64,000 nt of DNA from Leucobacter sp. L43 (GTDB lineage Bacteria > Actinomycetota > Actinomycetes > Actinomycetales > Microbacteriaceae). Below the pieces are notes generated by a model. The model worked only from the letters and a program-made list of their open reading frames with translations, searched no databases and was not told the origin of the DNA. The position numbers and the translations under genes were made by a program. The DNA lies in assembly GCF_016597785.1 (NCBI RefSeq), contig NZ_JAENJG010000002.1, positions 434,001 through 498,000 on the forward strand, read 5' to 3'. Positions 15,849 to 24,372 of this stretch are shown here, in pieces (within the stretch, counting starts at the first letter, position 1; each line of letters begins with the position of its first letter).

Positions 15849-16826
15849 ATGAGCACAATCGAGATGGCCGGGCAGAAGAAGCTCGTCCTGATCACGGGCC
15901 GGGCGTACCCCGAGCTCGCCGAGCAGGTCGCCGCGGAGCTCGGCGCCGAACTCGTGCCGACTGATTCGCGCACCTTCGCGAACGGGGAGCTCTACGCGCG
16001 CTTCGATGAGAGCGTGCGCGGGTCGGACGCATTCGTGCTGCAGTCGCACACGTTCCCCATCAACGAGTGGCTCATGGAGCAGCTCATCATGGTCGACGCG
16101 CTGAAGCGAGCCTCGGCGAAGCGCATCACCGTTGTGGCGCCCTTCTACCCGTATTCGCGTCAAGACAAGAAGGGGCGCGGTCGTGAGCCGATCTCCGCCC
16201 GCCTCGTCGCCGATCTCTTCAAGGCAGCCGGAGCCGACCGCATCATGTCGGTCGACCTCCACGCACCGCAGATTCAGGGTTTCTTCGACGGCCCCGTCGA
16301 CCACCTCTTCGCGATGCCCGTGCTGCTCGAGCACTTCCGCAAGACGATCGCCCGCGACGATCTGACGGTCGTCTCTCCCGACATGGGACGCGTGCGTGTC
16401 GCCGACGTGTGGAGCGACAAGCTCGATGCGCCCCTCGCGATCATTCACAAGCGGCGCGATCCGCTGGTGCCGAACCAGGTATCGGTGCACGAGATCGTCG
16501 GTACCGTGAAGGATCGCTGGTGCGTGGTCGTCGACGACATGATCGACACGGGTGGCACGATCGCGAAGGCAGCCGAGGCGCTGAAGGCGAATGGCGCTCG
16601 CGGTGTGACGATCGCCTGCACCCACGCCATCTTCTCCGGACGTGCGATCGAGCACCTGTCGCAGGAGTTCATCGACCAGGTCGTCGTGACCGACACGCTT
16701 CCGGTGCCTGCCGAGAAGCGCTTCGACAAGCTGACGGTGCTGTCGATCGCGCCGCTCCTCGCGAAGGCGATCCACGAGGTCTTCGAGGACGGCTCCGTCA
16801 CCTCCATGTTTGAGGGCGCGGCCTAG
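15849..16826 (+). CDS. prs: Ribose-phosphate pyrophosphokinase
   Basis: A 325-residue PRPP synthetase, making phosphoribosyl pyrophosphate from ribose-5-phosphate and ATP for nucleotide, His and Trp synthesis. Motifs: ATP-binding PFYPYSRQDKKGRGREPISA, the metal/catalytic VDLHAPQIQGFFDGPVDHL, and the ribose-phosphate loop VVVDDMIDTGGTIAKAAEAL. It follows glmU by 45 nt, probably co-transcribed. The stop codon TAG lies inside the first unit of the tandem repeat that starts at 16821, so the repeat was fused to the very end of the gene. Confidence 0.97.
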   Translation: MSTIEMAGQKKLVLITGRAYPELAEQVAAELGAELVPTDSRTFANGELYARFDESVRGSDAFVLQSHTFPINEWLMEQLIMVDALKRASAKRITVVAPFYPYSRQDKKGRGREPISARLVADLFKAAGADRIMSVDLHAPQIQGFFDGPVDHLFAMPVLLEHFRKTIARDDLTVVSPDMGRVRVADVWSDKLDAPLAIIHKRRDPLVPNQVSVHEIVGTVKDRWCVVVDDMIDTGGTIAKAAEALKANGARGVTIACTHAIFSGRAIEHLSQEFIDQVVVTDTLPVPAEKRFDKLTVLSIAPLLAKAIHEVFEDGSVTSMFEGAA

Positions 16827-17111
16827 CGAAAACGCATCGCGTTTTCGGTCGGCCGCGGCGGCGCTACAGCGCCGGCCCACGGAGCGCAGCGCGGGGTGGC
16901 GGCCTAGCGAAAACGCATCGCGTTTTCGGTCGGCCGCGGCGGCGCTACAGCGCCGGCCCACGGAGCGGAGCGCGGGGTGGCGGCCTAGCGAAAACGCATC
17001 GCGTTTTCGGTCGGCCGCGGTGGCGCTACGGCGCCGGCCGCGGTGGCGCGTAGCGCCAGCCCACGGAGCGCAGCGAGGGGCGGCGGCCTAGCGAAAACGC
17101 ATCGCGTTTTC
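16821..17111. repeat. 81-bp tandem repeat with nested hairpins, downstream of prs
   Basis: Units begin at 16821, 16902, 16983 and 17086 with GCCTAGCGAAAACGCATCGC; the first two periods are exactly 81 bp, the third is 103 bp through an inserted 22-bp variant, and the fourth is cut off at 17111. Each carries the perfect stem CGAAAACGC-ATC-GCGTTTTCG, and a second hairpin GGCGCT-AC-AGCGCC in the first two full units. The third unit is slightly diverged. The 333 nt between prs and the next gene hold this array and no gene. The first unit supplies the prs stop. It is REP-like and probably acts as terminator or message-end stabiliser. Confidence 0.88.
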
Positions 17112-17159
17112 GTGCGCGGAGTGGTGGAATGGGCGCATCACTGCACGGAGGAGGCCGCC

Positions 17160-17501
17160 ATGTCCAAGTACTTGATCTCGTTTCCGAGCGACGCGATGGT
17201 GGTGTCAGACGCTGAGTTCCCGCAGGTCGTCGCCGACTCTCACGCGGTCGTGCGTGAGGCCAAATCTGCCGGTGTGTGGGTGTTCGGCGGAGGCATCGAT
17301 GAAGCGGTCGCGCCTGTGAGCGTCGACGCAGACGGAACCGTGCTGCCGGGGGCCTCCCCCCAGACCCGCCCCCTCACCGGAGGGTTCACCGTGATTGAGG
17401 CTCCGTCTCGCGACGTCGCGCTCGAATGGGCGGCGCGTTTCGCTCGGGCGTGCCGATGCCCGCAGGAGGTCCGCCAGTTCGGCGACGACGCGGAGAGTTG
17501 A
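17160..17501 (+). CDS. YCII-related (DGPF/YCII) domain protein
   Basis: A 113-residue protein with the ferredoxin-like YCII pattern: MSKYLISFPSDAMVV strand, a helix ending in HAVVREAKSAGVWVFGGG, and GGFTVIEAPSRDVALEWAAR before the final strand. Members are small cytoplasmic proteins, sometimes linked to sigma factors or reductases; no catalytic role can be assigned. GGAGGAGGCCGCC precedes the ATG. It lies just after the repeat array and converges on the APC permease. Confidence 0.8.
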   Translation: MSKYLISFPSDAMVVSDAEFPQVVADSHAVVREAKSAGVWVFGGGIDEAVAPVSVDADGTVLPGASPQTRPLTGGFTVIEAPSRDVALEWAARFARACRCPQEVRQFGDDAES

Positions 17502-17520
17502 GACGGCGCCCACCGGCGCA

Positions 17521-17554
17521 CCGAACCCCTACCGGAGCGCCGGGAGGGGTTCGG
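17521..17554. terminator. Bidirectional terminator hairpin
   Basis: CCGAACCCCT (17521-17530) and AGGGGTTCGG (17545-17554) pair over 10 bp, with an inner CCGG/CCGG pair in the 14-nt loop. It sits between the convergent YCII-like and APC-permease genes, as expected for a two-way terminator. Confidence 0.65.
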
Positions 17555-17573
17555 TGACGAGTAGCGGGTTGGC

Positions 17574-19121
17574 CTATTCCGGTACGACGTCCACGAGCTT
17601 CGTGCCGTACGCGCCCGGCTCGGTGCCGTGGCCGATCTGCGCGTACTGCTGCGGCGAACGCGAGCGCATAACGAGCGCCCAGACGATCCCGATGATGGCG
17701 GCGGCGAAGACGATGCCGGGCAGGAGGAACGTCGTCGCATCGGGCTCGGTCTGACCGAGCATCAGCGGGAAGTTCTGCAGGATCATGATGAAGACCCACA
17801 GCAGCGCTGCGCCTGACACCGCTGGCGCGATGACGGTGACCCAGATGCTGAGCCCGCGCCGATCACGGGCGAAGTAGCCGATCACCGCGATGGCGGTGAT
17901 CGCCATGAGGAGCACGAGGCCCATGGCGCCCGTGTTCGTGAGCCACGTGAACATGGTGAGCACGGGGAAGAGGAACGCGGAGTCGCCGAGTCCTGCGGCT
18001 CCTCCGAAGACCTCGCCGCCGAGGACGAACGCGATGACGACGATGACGGCGATGACGGTCTGCGCGACGGAGCCGGCCCAGGGTGCGCCGGCTCGCGAGG
18101 TGCGTGCGAACCAGGCGGGCAGCACCCCTTCGCGGCCGAGCGAGAAGAAGTAGCGGGCGACCGCATTGTGGAAGGCCTGCAGTGAGGCGAAGAGGCTGGT
18201 CAGGAAGAGGAGCGTCATGATGTCGGAGACGATCACTCCGGTCTGATCCGTCATGAACACGAACATGAGGTCGGGGCCGAACTCCTGGGAAGAGCCGACG
18301 ATCGCCGAGGGGCCGATGCCGACCGAGAAAGCCCACGCGCTGAACGCGTAGAAGATGCCGATGATGGCGATCGCCGCGTAGGTCGCGCGGGGCACGGTGC
18401 GCTTCGGATCCTTCGCCTCTTCACCGTAGATCGCCGCGCCCTCGAAGCCCATGAAGGCGGCGACGCCGAAGACCAGGATGATGCCGAGCGCCGGACCGAA
18501 GAGCGCGGTGGGGTCGAGCGCGGCTGCGGAGGCGCCCTCCGGGGCAGCCCCGAACGAGACGATGTCGAAGAGGATGACGACGAGGAACTCGAGCCCGACG
18601 AGCACGCCGAGCACCTTCGCGGAGAGATCGACGCGGTTCACGCCGAGCACGCCGACGACCACGATGCAGAGCAGGATCCACAGCCACCAGGGCGACGCGA
18701 AGCCGAACTTCGCCTCGAGGAACATGGAGAGCTGGAACCCGAAGAGGCCGTAGATGCCGACCTGCATGGCGTTGTACGAGACGAGCGCGATGAGGGAGGC
18801 GCCGACACCGAGCGGGCGCGCGAGACCCTGAGAGATGTACGCGTAGAAGGCGCCGGCGTTGGTGATGTGGCGTCCCATGGCGGTGTACCCCACGGCAAAG
18901 ACGGTGAGAATCACGGCGATCAGCAGGAACCCGAGCGGCACTCCGAGCGACTCGGTAACCGCGAACGAGGTTGTGACGCCGCCGGCGATGACGGTGAGCG
19001 GCGCGGAGGCGGCGATGATCATGAGGGTGATCGCGGGGACGCCGAGTGTGCGGCGGCTCAGGCCTGGGTCGTGCTCGGCGGCGGTCGTCTCGGACCGGGG
19101 CGCGGTGCTCGGTGCGCTCAT
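17574..19121 (-). CDS. APC-family amino-acid/polyamine permease
   Basis: A 515-residue membrane protein with about 12-14 hydrophobic segments. Early residues LGVPAITLMIIAASAPLTVI and FMGFEGAAIYGEEAKDPKRT are typical of the APC superfamily (TM1 break and the TM6 region with Glu-Glu). NAVARYFFSLGREGVLP is the conserved loop after TM8. ATG 19121 has GAGAGGAAG upstream. It is transcribed away from the hpa operon and its substrate is not evident; the hpa cluster would need uptake of an aromatic acid, which is not a usual role for this family. Confidence 0.85.
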   Translation of the reverse strand: MSAPSTAPRSETTAAEHDPGLSRRTLGVPAITLMIIAASAPLTVIAGGVTTSFAVTESLGVPLGFLLIAVILTVFAVGYTAMGRHITNAGAFYAYISQGLARPLGVGASLIALVSYNAMQVGIYGLFGFQLSMFLEAKFGFASPWWLWILLCIVVVGVLGVNRVDLSAKVLGVLVGLEFLVVILFDIVSFGAAPEGASAAALDPTALFGPALGIILVFGVAAFMGFEGAAIYGEEAKDPKRTVPRATYAAIAIIGIFYAFSAWAFSVGIGPSAIVGSSQEFGPDLMFVFMTDQTGVIVSDIMTLLFLTSLFASLQAFHNAVARYFFSLGREGVLPAWFARTSRAGAPWAGSVAQTVIAVIVVIAFVLGGEVFGGAAGLGDSAFLFPVLTMFTWLTNTGAMGLVLLMAITAIAVIGYFARDRRGLSIWVTVIAPAVSGAALLWVFIMILQNFPLMLGQTEPDATTFLLPGIVFAAAIIGIVWALVMRSRSPQQYAQIGHGTEPGAYGTKLVDVVPE

Positions 19122-19307
19122 CGGGGTACTTCCTCTCACAAATGGCGGCGTTGCCGGTGCGGGGCGAGGTACGACAGCCCGCTGCGCTGACGAGTCTAAG
19201 AAGCGCGGGGCGAGAGGGGCTATGCGTGGAGCGCAGGGGACCTGGACATGCGCGCAAGGCTGTCCAGATGGATAGTCGGTGAGATGTGCGGGAGCGGGAA
19301 CGGCGAC

Positions 19308-19334
19308 GGGCCGGGGCGCACTGCGCCCCGGCCC
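19308..19334 (-). terminator. GC-rich hairpin after hpaD
   Basis: GGGCCGGGGCGCA (19308-19320) and TGCGCCCCGGCCC (19322-19334) are perfect inverted arms; the real loop would be a few nt wide. It begins 18 nt past the hpaD stop and probably ends the hpa operon transcript. Confidence 0.65.
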
Positions 19335-19351
19335 GGATCCTGCATCAGTAC

Positions 19352-20494
19352 TCAGAGGGTGTTGCCGAGCTTGAAGCCCTTCTCGCCCTCACTGTCGCGG
19401 GTGTACGAGAACCCGTCGGCGCCGATGGTCACGGCCATCTCGGAGCTGTCGGTGCGCGCGACGACCGGCTGCGGATTGCCGTCGAGATCGAGCACGAGCG
19501 ACCCGTCGGTGTACCACGACGGCACGACCGGGTTCCCCCACCAATCGCGGCGCTGATTGTCGTGCACATCCCAGGTGACGACGGGGTTGTCGGGATCCCC
19601 GGTGTAGTAGTCCTGGGTGTACACCTCGACCCGGTGGCCGTCGGGATCGCGCAGGTAGAGGTAGAACGCGTTCGAGACGCCGTGCCGGCCCGGGCCGCGC
19701 TCGATGCTGTCCGACTTGCGCAGCGCGCCGAGCTTGTCGCAGATCGCCAGGATGTTGTGCTTCTCGTGGGTCGCGAAGCAGACGTGGTGCATGCGCGGCC
19801 CGTCACCGCCCGTCATCGCCGTGTCGTGCACCGTCGGCTTGCGGCGCATCCATGCCGCGTACACGGTGCCCTCGTTGTCCTGGATGTCCTCGGTGACGCG
19901 GAAGCCGAGGTTCTGCATGAATCCCACCGCGCGCGGCACATCGGGCGTGATCTGGTTGAAGTGGTCGAGCCTCACGAGCTCGCCCGGCACGTGCAGGTCG
20001 TAGCGCCAGGACATGCGCTCCGTGTGCTCGGTCTGATGGAAGAACTCGTAGGGGAACCCGAGCGGATCCACCACGCGCACCGAGTCGCCGATGCCTCGTA
20101 CGAAGCCGTTCGGGTTGCGACGCACCTCGCAGCCGAGCTCCTCGTAGAAGGCGACGGCCAGGTCCAGATCCTCAGGAGTGCGCACGCGGTAGGAGAACGC
20201 GGCGACCGCGGCGACCGGTCCCTTGCGCAGCACGAGGTTGTGGTGGATGAACTCCTCGGTGGAACGGAGGTAGATCGCCTCGTCGTCCTCGGTCGTCACG
20301 TAGAGCCCGAGAACATCGACGTAGAATTCGCGCGATGCGGCGAGGTCGGTGACGATGAGCTCCATGTACGCGCAGCGCAGGATGTCGGGTGCGGGTGACG
20401 TCGGGGCGGCGATCGGATCGTCCGAGATGATCGGAGCCTCCTTCGTCACCCAGAATCCCGCGGACTGCTTGTCTTCTTCATTCAGTTTTGCCAT
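19352..20494 (-). CDS. hpaD: 3,4-dihydroxyphenylacetate (homoprotocatechuate) 2,3-dioxygenase
   Basis: A 380-residue extradiol ring-cleavage dioxygenase of the vicinal-oxygen-chelate type, opening homoprotocatechuate to 5-carboxymethyl-2-hydroxymuconate semialdehyde. The sequence strongly resembles the Mn-dependent MndD of Arthrobacter and the Brevibacterium HPCD: the metal triad is His178 (RLDHFNQIT), His237 (PRMHHVCF) and Glu290 (HRVEVYTQDYYTGD). The C-terminus with QRRDWWGNPVVPSWY and FSYTRDSEGEKGFKLG is shared with those enzymes. Its metal, Mn or Fe, cannot be told from sequence. It is the last gene of the operon, 36 nt after hpaE. Confidence 0.95.
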   Translation of the reverse strand: MAKLNEEDKQSAGFWVTKEAPIISDDPIAAPTSPAPDILRCAYMELIVTDLAASREFYVDVLGLYVTTEDDEAIYLRSTEEFIHHNLVLRKGPVAAVAAFSYRVRTPEDLDLAVAFYEELGCEVRRNPNGFVRGIGDSVRVVDPLGFPYEFFHQTEHTERMSWRYDLHVPGELVRLDHFNQITPDVPRAVGFMQNLGFRVTEDIQDNEGTVYAAWMRRKPTVHDTAMTGGDGPRMHHVCFATHEKHNILAICDKLGALRKSDSIERGPGRHGVSNAFYLYLRDPDGHRVEVYTQDYYTGDPDNPVVTWDVHDNQRRDWWGNPVVPSWYTDGSLVLDLDGNPQPVVARTDSSEMAVTIGADGFSYTRDSEGEKGFKLGNTL

Positions 20495-20530
20495 GGTGTG
20501 CCTCCTTGCGATTCCCTGACGACCGGCCGG

Positions 20531-22030
20531 TTACGGAGCGACGACGCCGAATTTGGGCGAGTGCGCTTCGTTGAGCGTGATGTGCACGGCCTGCTGATCG
20601 GTGTAGAAATCGATGGAGCGGTAGCCGCCCTCGTGCCCGAGACCCGAGGCCTTCACGCCGCCGAACGGGGTGCGCAGGTCGCGGACGTTGTTCGAGTTGA
20701 GCCACACCATTCCCGCGTCCACCGACTGCGAGAAGTTGTGCGCGCGCTTCAGGTTCGAGGTCCAGATGTACGCGGCGAGACCGTACTTCGTGTTGTTCGC
20801 GAGCTCGAGCGCCTCCTCGTCGGTGTCGAACGGCGTGATCGCGACGACGGGCCCGAAGATCTCCTCCTGGAAGATCCGCGCGTCGGGGGAGACGTCGGCG
20901 AACACCGTCGGCGCGACGTAATTGCCGGTGGGGAATCCCTCGGGGCGCCCGCCTCCGGCGACGAGCCGGGCCTCGCCCTTGCCGATCTCGACGTAGCTCA
21001 TCACCTTGTCGTAGTGCTCGGGGTGGACGAGCGCCCCGACCTCGGTCGCGGGGTCGGACGGCAGGCCGACGACCACGTTCTTGGCGCGCTCGGCGTAGCG
21101 CTCCACGAACTCGTCGTAGATATCCCGCTGCACGAGGATCCGACTGCCAGCGGTGCAGCGCTCGCCGTTCAGGCTGAAGACGCCGAACACGGTGGCGTCG
21201 AGCGCGGCTTCGAGATCGGCGTCGGCGAAGACGACCGCTGGGCTCTTCCCGCCGAGCTCCATGGAGAGGCCCTTGAGGAAGGGGGCTGCGTTGCCGAAGA
21301 TCAGCGATCCCGTGCTGCTCTCTCCGGTGAAGGAGATGAGCGGGACGTCGGGGTGCTTGACCAGCGCATCGCCGGCCTCCTCGCCGAGGCCGTTGACGAG
21401 GTTGAAGACGCCGTCGGGCACTCCGGCTTCGCGGAAGATCTCCGCCCAGAGCGATGCGGAGAGAGGCGTGAACTCGGCGGGCTTGAGGACCACGGTGTTC
21501 CCCGTCGCGAGCGCGGGGCCCAGCTTCCAGGATTCGAGCATGAACGGGGTGTTCCACGGCGTGATGAGTCCGGCGACGCCGATCGGCTTGCGGTTCACGT
21601 AGTTGATCTGGCGGCCGGGCACCTTGAAGGTGTCGTCGTGCTGAGCGACGATGAGGTCGGCGAAGAAGCGGAAGTTCTCGGCAGCGCGGCGCGCCTGGCC
21701 TTTCGCCTGCGTGATCGGCAGACCGGAGTCGAAGCTCTCGAGCTCGGCGAGCTGCGCGTCGCGGGATTCCACGATGTCGGCGATCTTGTGCAGAACGCGC
21801 GAGCGCTCGCGGGGCAGGAGCTTCGGCCAGGGGCCCTCCTGGAACGCGCGCTTCGCCGCGGCGACGGCACGGTCGACATCGGCCTGCTGGCCGGCGGCGG
21901 CCTGAATGTAGTTCTCGTTGGTGACGGGATCGAGCACGTCGAACGTCTCGCCTCCCACCGAGTCGACGAATTCGCCGTCGATGAAATGGCGGATGCGGTC
22001 TGGGAGCCCTGCGGGCTTCTGGTGCGTCAT
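20531..22030 (-). CDS. hpaE: 5-carboxymethyl-2-hydroxymuconate-semialdehyde dehydrogenase
   Basis: A 499-residue NAD-dependent aldehyde dehydrogenase that should oxidise the HpaD ring-opening product to 5-carboxymethyl-2-hydroxymuconate. Motifs: Asn in GLITPWNTPFMLE, NAD-binding LISFTGESSTGS, the general-base Glu in SMELGGKSPAVV and the nucleophile Cys in NGERCTAGSR. Context and close fit to the HpaE/HpcC group decide the function. It lies 25 nt downstream of the gntR gene and 36 nt before hpaD. Confidence 0.92.
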   Translation of the reverse strand: MTHQKPAGLPDRIRHFIDGEFVDSVGGETFDVLDPVTNENYIQAAAGQQADVDRAVAAAKRAFQEGPWPKLLPRERSRVLHKIADIVESRDAQLAELESFDSGLPITQAKGQARRAAENFRFFADLIVAQHDDTFKVPGRQINYVNRKPIGVAGLITPWNTPFMLESWKLGPALATGNTVVLKPAEFTPLSASLWAEIFREAGVPDGVFNLVNGLGEEAGDALVKHPDVPLISFTGESSTGSLIFGNAAPFLKGLSMELGGKSPAVVFADADLEAALDATVFGVFSLNGERCTAGSRILVQRDIYDEFVERYAERAKNVVVGLPSDPATEVGALVHPEHYDKVMSYVEIGKGEARLVAGGGRPEGFPTGNYVAPTVFADVSPDARIFQEEIFGPVVAITPFDTDEEALELANNTKYGLAAYIWTSNLKRAHNFSQSVDAGMVWLNSNNVRDLRTPFGGVKASGLGHEGGYRSIDFYTDQQAVHITLNEAHSPKFGVVAP

Positions 22031-22055
22031 GCGTTTTCCTCCAAGTGGGCCGCGG

Positions 22056-22733
22056 TCAGGCCGCGGGGTGCTGCTGGTGGTGATGTTCTTCGGTGTATGC
22101 GAGCACGGCGTCCAGCGTCGCCGTGCGGTGAGCGCGCGCTGCGAGTTCGATCTCGAGTGGTTCCGCTCGTCGCTCGATGAGGCGCAGGAGCTGCTCGTGC
22201 TCGTCGACGGATTCCGTTGCGCGGGCGGGAACGAAGCTGAACGACGAGTTGCGCAGTACGTTCATGCGGTTCCAGCCGCGGTGGACGAGGTCGAGGATGT
22301 GGGGGTTGGGGCACGCCTCGAAGAGCACGCTGTGGAACTCGAGATTGAGCGCGGTGAATCGCTGGGGATCGAACGCACCCGACAGCGACTCGCGCATGCG
22401 GTCGTTGATGGCGCGAGCGCGCGCGATCTGGTCGGCGGTGATGTCGGGAGCGGCGAGACCGGTCGCCGATCCTTCGACGAGCGCGAGAGTCTGCATGGTG
22501 TGCAGGTACTCCGTCTCCTTGATGAGTGCGACTTGCGCCCCCACGTTGCGCTCGAAGGTGACGAGCTGCTCCGCTTCCAGGCGCCGGATCGCCTCACGTA
22601 CGGGCACCACTGACATCTCCAGCTCGGCGGCGATCGGTGCGAGCACCAGTCGGTACCCGGGCACGTACTGACCGCTGTCGATGCGCGAGCGGATCAGCCG
22701 GTACGCCTGCTCCGACTTCGATTCGACTCCCAT
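22056..22733 (-). CDS. GntR-family (FCD) regulator of the hpa operon
   Basis: A 225-residue GntR regulator: winged helix (YRLIRSRIDSGQYVPGYRLV, then VPVREAIRRLEAEQLVTFER) followed by an all-helical FCD ligand domain with the metal-site style NLEFHSVLFEACPNP and DEHEQLLRLIERR. FCD regulators bind operators with a central GTATAC-like core, and two perfect ATCGTATACGAT palindromes lie in this operon (24300 and 25978). It is therefore probably a local, self-controlled repressor. Its start is 3 nt from the stop of the upstream fusion gene. Confidence 0.9.
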   Translation of the reverse strand: MGVESKSEQAYRLIRSRIDSGQYVPGYRLVLAPIAAELEMSVVPVREAIRRLEAEQLVTFERNVGAQVALIKETEYLHTMQTLALVEGSATGLAAPDITADQIARARAINDRMRESLSGAFDPQRFTALNLEFHSVLFEACPNPHILDLVHRGWNRMNVLRNSSFSFVPARATESVDEHEQLLRLIERRAEPLEIELAARAHRTATLDAVLAYTEEHHHQQHPAA

Positions 22734-22736
22734 GGG

Positions 22737-24272
22737 TCAGCGCTCCGCCTTCTGGGCGCGCGCGGCTTCGTACTTCGCGCGCCACTCGGCGTTCATGGGG
22801 AACAGCCCATCGACCGGGGCGCCGGCGGCGACCTGCTCGGCCACCCAGGCGTCGGCCTCCTCCTGGGCAGCGGCCTCGGCCGCGACCTCGGCGATCAGGG
22901 CCGGCGGAATCACGATGACACCGTCTCGGTCGCCCATGATGATGTCTCCCGGCTGCACCGCGGCGCCGCCGCAGCCGATGGTCACATCGACCTCCCAGGG
23001 CACATGCCTCCGGCCGAGCACGCTCGGGTGAGCGCCCTGCGAGAAGACGGGGATGTCGAACTGCTGCACCGCCGCGAAGTCGCGCACCCCGCCGTCGGTG
23101 ACGATTCCGGCCGCCCCGCGCACCTGCGCGCGCAGTGCGAGCACATCTCCGACGGTGCCGGTCTCGGGCACGCCGCGAGCCTCGACGACCAGCACCTCAC
23201 CCGGATTGACCGTGTCGAACGCGCGCTTCTGGGCATTGAACCCGCCCCCGTGCGCTGCGAAGAGGTCGGGGCGGAACGGGATGAAGCGGAGGGTCTTCGC
23301 GGTGCCGAGGATCGTGTCGCCCTCGTGGTTCGGGTGCACCCCGTCGATGAAGACGTCGACGTACCCGCGCTTGCGCAGGGCGGCCGAAACGGTGGCCACG
23401 GCGACGCCGTCGAGCTGGGCGCGAATGTCGTCGGTGAGAGGCGACTCCGGCCTGGACGCCTCGCCTTCGCTCTCGAGCGGAGCGGAGAGCGGTGTCGCTC
23501 GTCCGGCCTCGACGGCTGCAGCGTGCTCCTCCTCGCTGCCCCAGGCTTCGATGCGCTGCAAGTCGTCGACCTGAGGCTGGGAGCCGAAGTCTCCGAACGG
23601 GGTCGTGCCCTGGGTCACCGTGGTCACGAGCCGGCCGGTGCTCGGGGCGCCGGGAGCATTCGGGGCATCGACTTCGACCTCGACGACGTCGCCGGGCACG
23701 ACGACCGAGGAGCCAGCGGGTGTGCCGGTCAGGATCACGTCACCGGTTTCGAGCGTCAGGTGCTGGGAGAGATCGGCGACGAGCTGCCCGAACGGGAACG
23801 CCAGGGTTGCGCTCGAGTCGTCCTGCACGAGCTCGCCGTTGACCCAGGTGCGCACGCGCCAGGCGTCCGCACTGATTCCTTCAGTCGGAATGGCGCGCGG
23901 GCCGATCGGGGTGTAGCCGTCGCCGCCCTTGTTGCGCAGGTTCGAGCCCTTGTCGGCCGAGCGCAGATCGTAGAGACCGAGATCGTTCGCCGCGGTGACG
24001 GCGGCGACGTGCTTCCAGCCGTCTTCGGGAGAGACGCGGCGTGCCGGCGCACCGATGACGAGCGCGATCTCGCCCTCGAACGCGAGCAGCTCGGTGCCGG
24101 CCGGGCGTTCGACGGTGCCGCCGGTCGGTGCCAGCGACGACGCCGGCTTCAGGAAGTACGACGGGTGCTTCGGCGTGCGGCCGCGCTGTGCGATCCGCGA
24201 CGGGTAGTTGAGGTGCACGGCGATGATTTTTCCGGGCGTTTGGATGCCCATTTCTGCGATTCCGAATGTCAT
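22737..24272 (-). CDS. Fumarylacetoacetate-hydrolase domain fused to RraA-like domain (HpaG replacement)
   Basis: A 511-residue fusion. Residues 1-260 are a fumarylacetoacetate-hydrolase domain: metal-binding FEGEIALVIG, DLGLYDLRSAD, NKGGDGYTPIGP and TGTPAGSSVV. Residues about 290-490 are an RraA-like domain related to 4-hydroxy-4-methyl-2-oxoglutarate aldolase: GTAKTLRFIPF, GIVTDGGVRDFAAV with the Arg-Asp pair, and PGDIIMGDRDGVIVIP. In enteric bacteria HpaG is two FAH domains, one decarboxylase and one isomerase. Here the second is replaced by an RraA-like domain, and some of its relatives decarboxylate oxaloacetate. So the two activities may be split between unrelated domains (inference). 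GTGAGGTCACG precedes the ATG, and the promoter carries a GntR-type palindrome. Confidence 0.88.
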   Translation of the reverse strand: MTFGIAEMGIQTPGKIIAVHLNYPSRIAQRGRTPKHPSYFLKPASSLAPTGGTVERPAGTELLAFEGEIALVIGAPARRVSPEDGWKHVAAVTAANDLGLYDLRSADKGSNLRNKGGDGYTPIGPRAIPTEGISADAWRVRTWVNGELVQDDSSATLAFPFGQLVADLSQHLTLETGDVILTGTPAGSSVVVPGDVVEVEVDAPNAPGAPSTGRLVTTVTQGTTPFGDFGSQPQVDDLQRIEAWGSEEEHAAAVEAGRATPLSAPLESEGEASRPESPLTDDIRAQLDGVAVATVSAALRKRGYVDVFIDGVHPNHEGDTILGTAKTLRFIPFRPDLFAAHGGGFNAQKRAFDTVNPGEVLVVEARGVPETGTVGDVLALRAQVRGAAGIVTDGGVRDFAAVQQFDIPVFSQGAHPSVLGRRHVPWEVDVTIGCGGAAVQPGDIIMGDRDGVIVIPPALIAEVAAEAAAQEEADAWVAEQVAAGAPVDGLFPMNAEWRAKYEAARAQKAER

Positions 24273-24299
24273 CGTGACCTCACTTCTCGGTTATATCTG

Positions 24300-24330
24300 A
24301 AATCGTATACGATTTGCGCCGGTTTGCCAA
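24300..24330 (-). promoter_or_regulatory. Promoter and GntR operator before the FAH-RraA gene
   Basis: AAATCGTATACGATTT (24300-24315) is a perfect 16-bp palindrome. On the minus strand TTGGCA (24330-24325) and TACGAT (24307-24302) are exactly 17 nt apart, so the -10 hexamer lies inside the palindrome. A bound repressor would block the promoter. The same core occurs at 25978. The GntR/FCD protein of the operon is the likely binder. Confidence 0.75.
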
Positions 24331-24372
24331 GGGGCGGAGCCCCCGCCGGGGCCTGCGAGCGGCGCTCTCCAT

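Noticed and set aside
14307-16961. 884-codon minus-strand frame opposite glmU and prs
   Set aside because: Fully antisense to two clear core genes; His/Asp/Arg-rich shadow composition of high-GC reverse frames.
16810-17091. Open frame encoding 27-residue repeats through the prs-downstream array
   Set aside because: The frame stays open only because the 81-bp repeat is a multiple of three; no ribosome site and no known domain. It is a by-product of the tandem repeat.
16827-17159. Insertion sequence or attachment site after prs
   Set aside because: Only tandem hairpin repeats are present; no transposase, integrase, terminal inverted repeats or target duplication seen.
17521-17554. Possible small RNA in the YCII/permease gap
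   Set aside because: Explained by a simple two-way terminator hairpin; no promoter-like sequence found.
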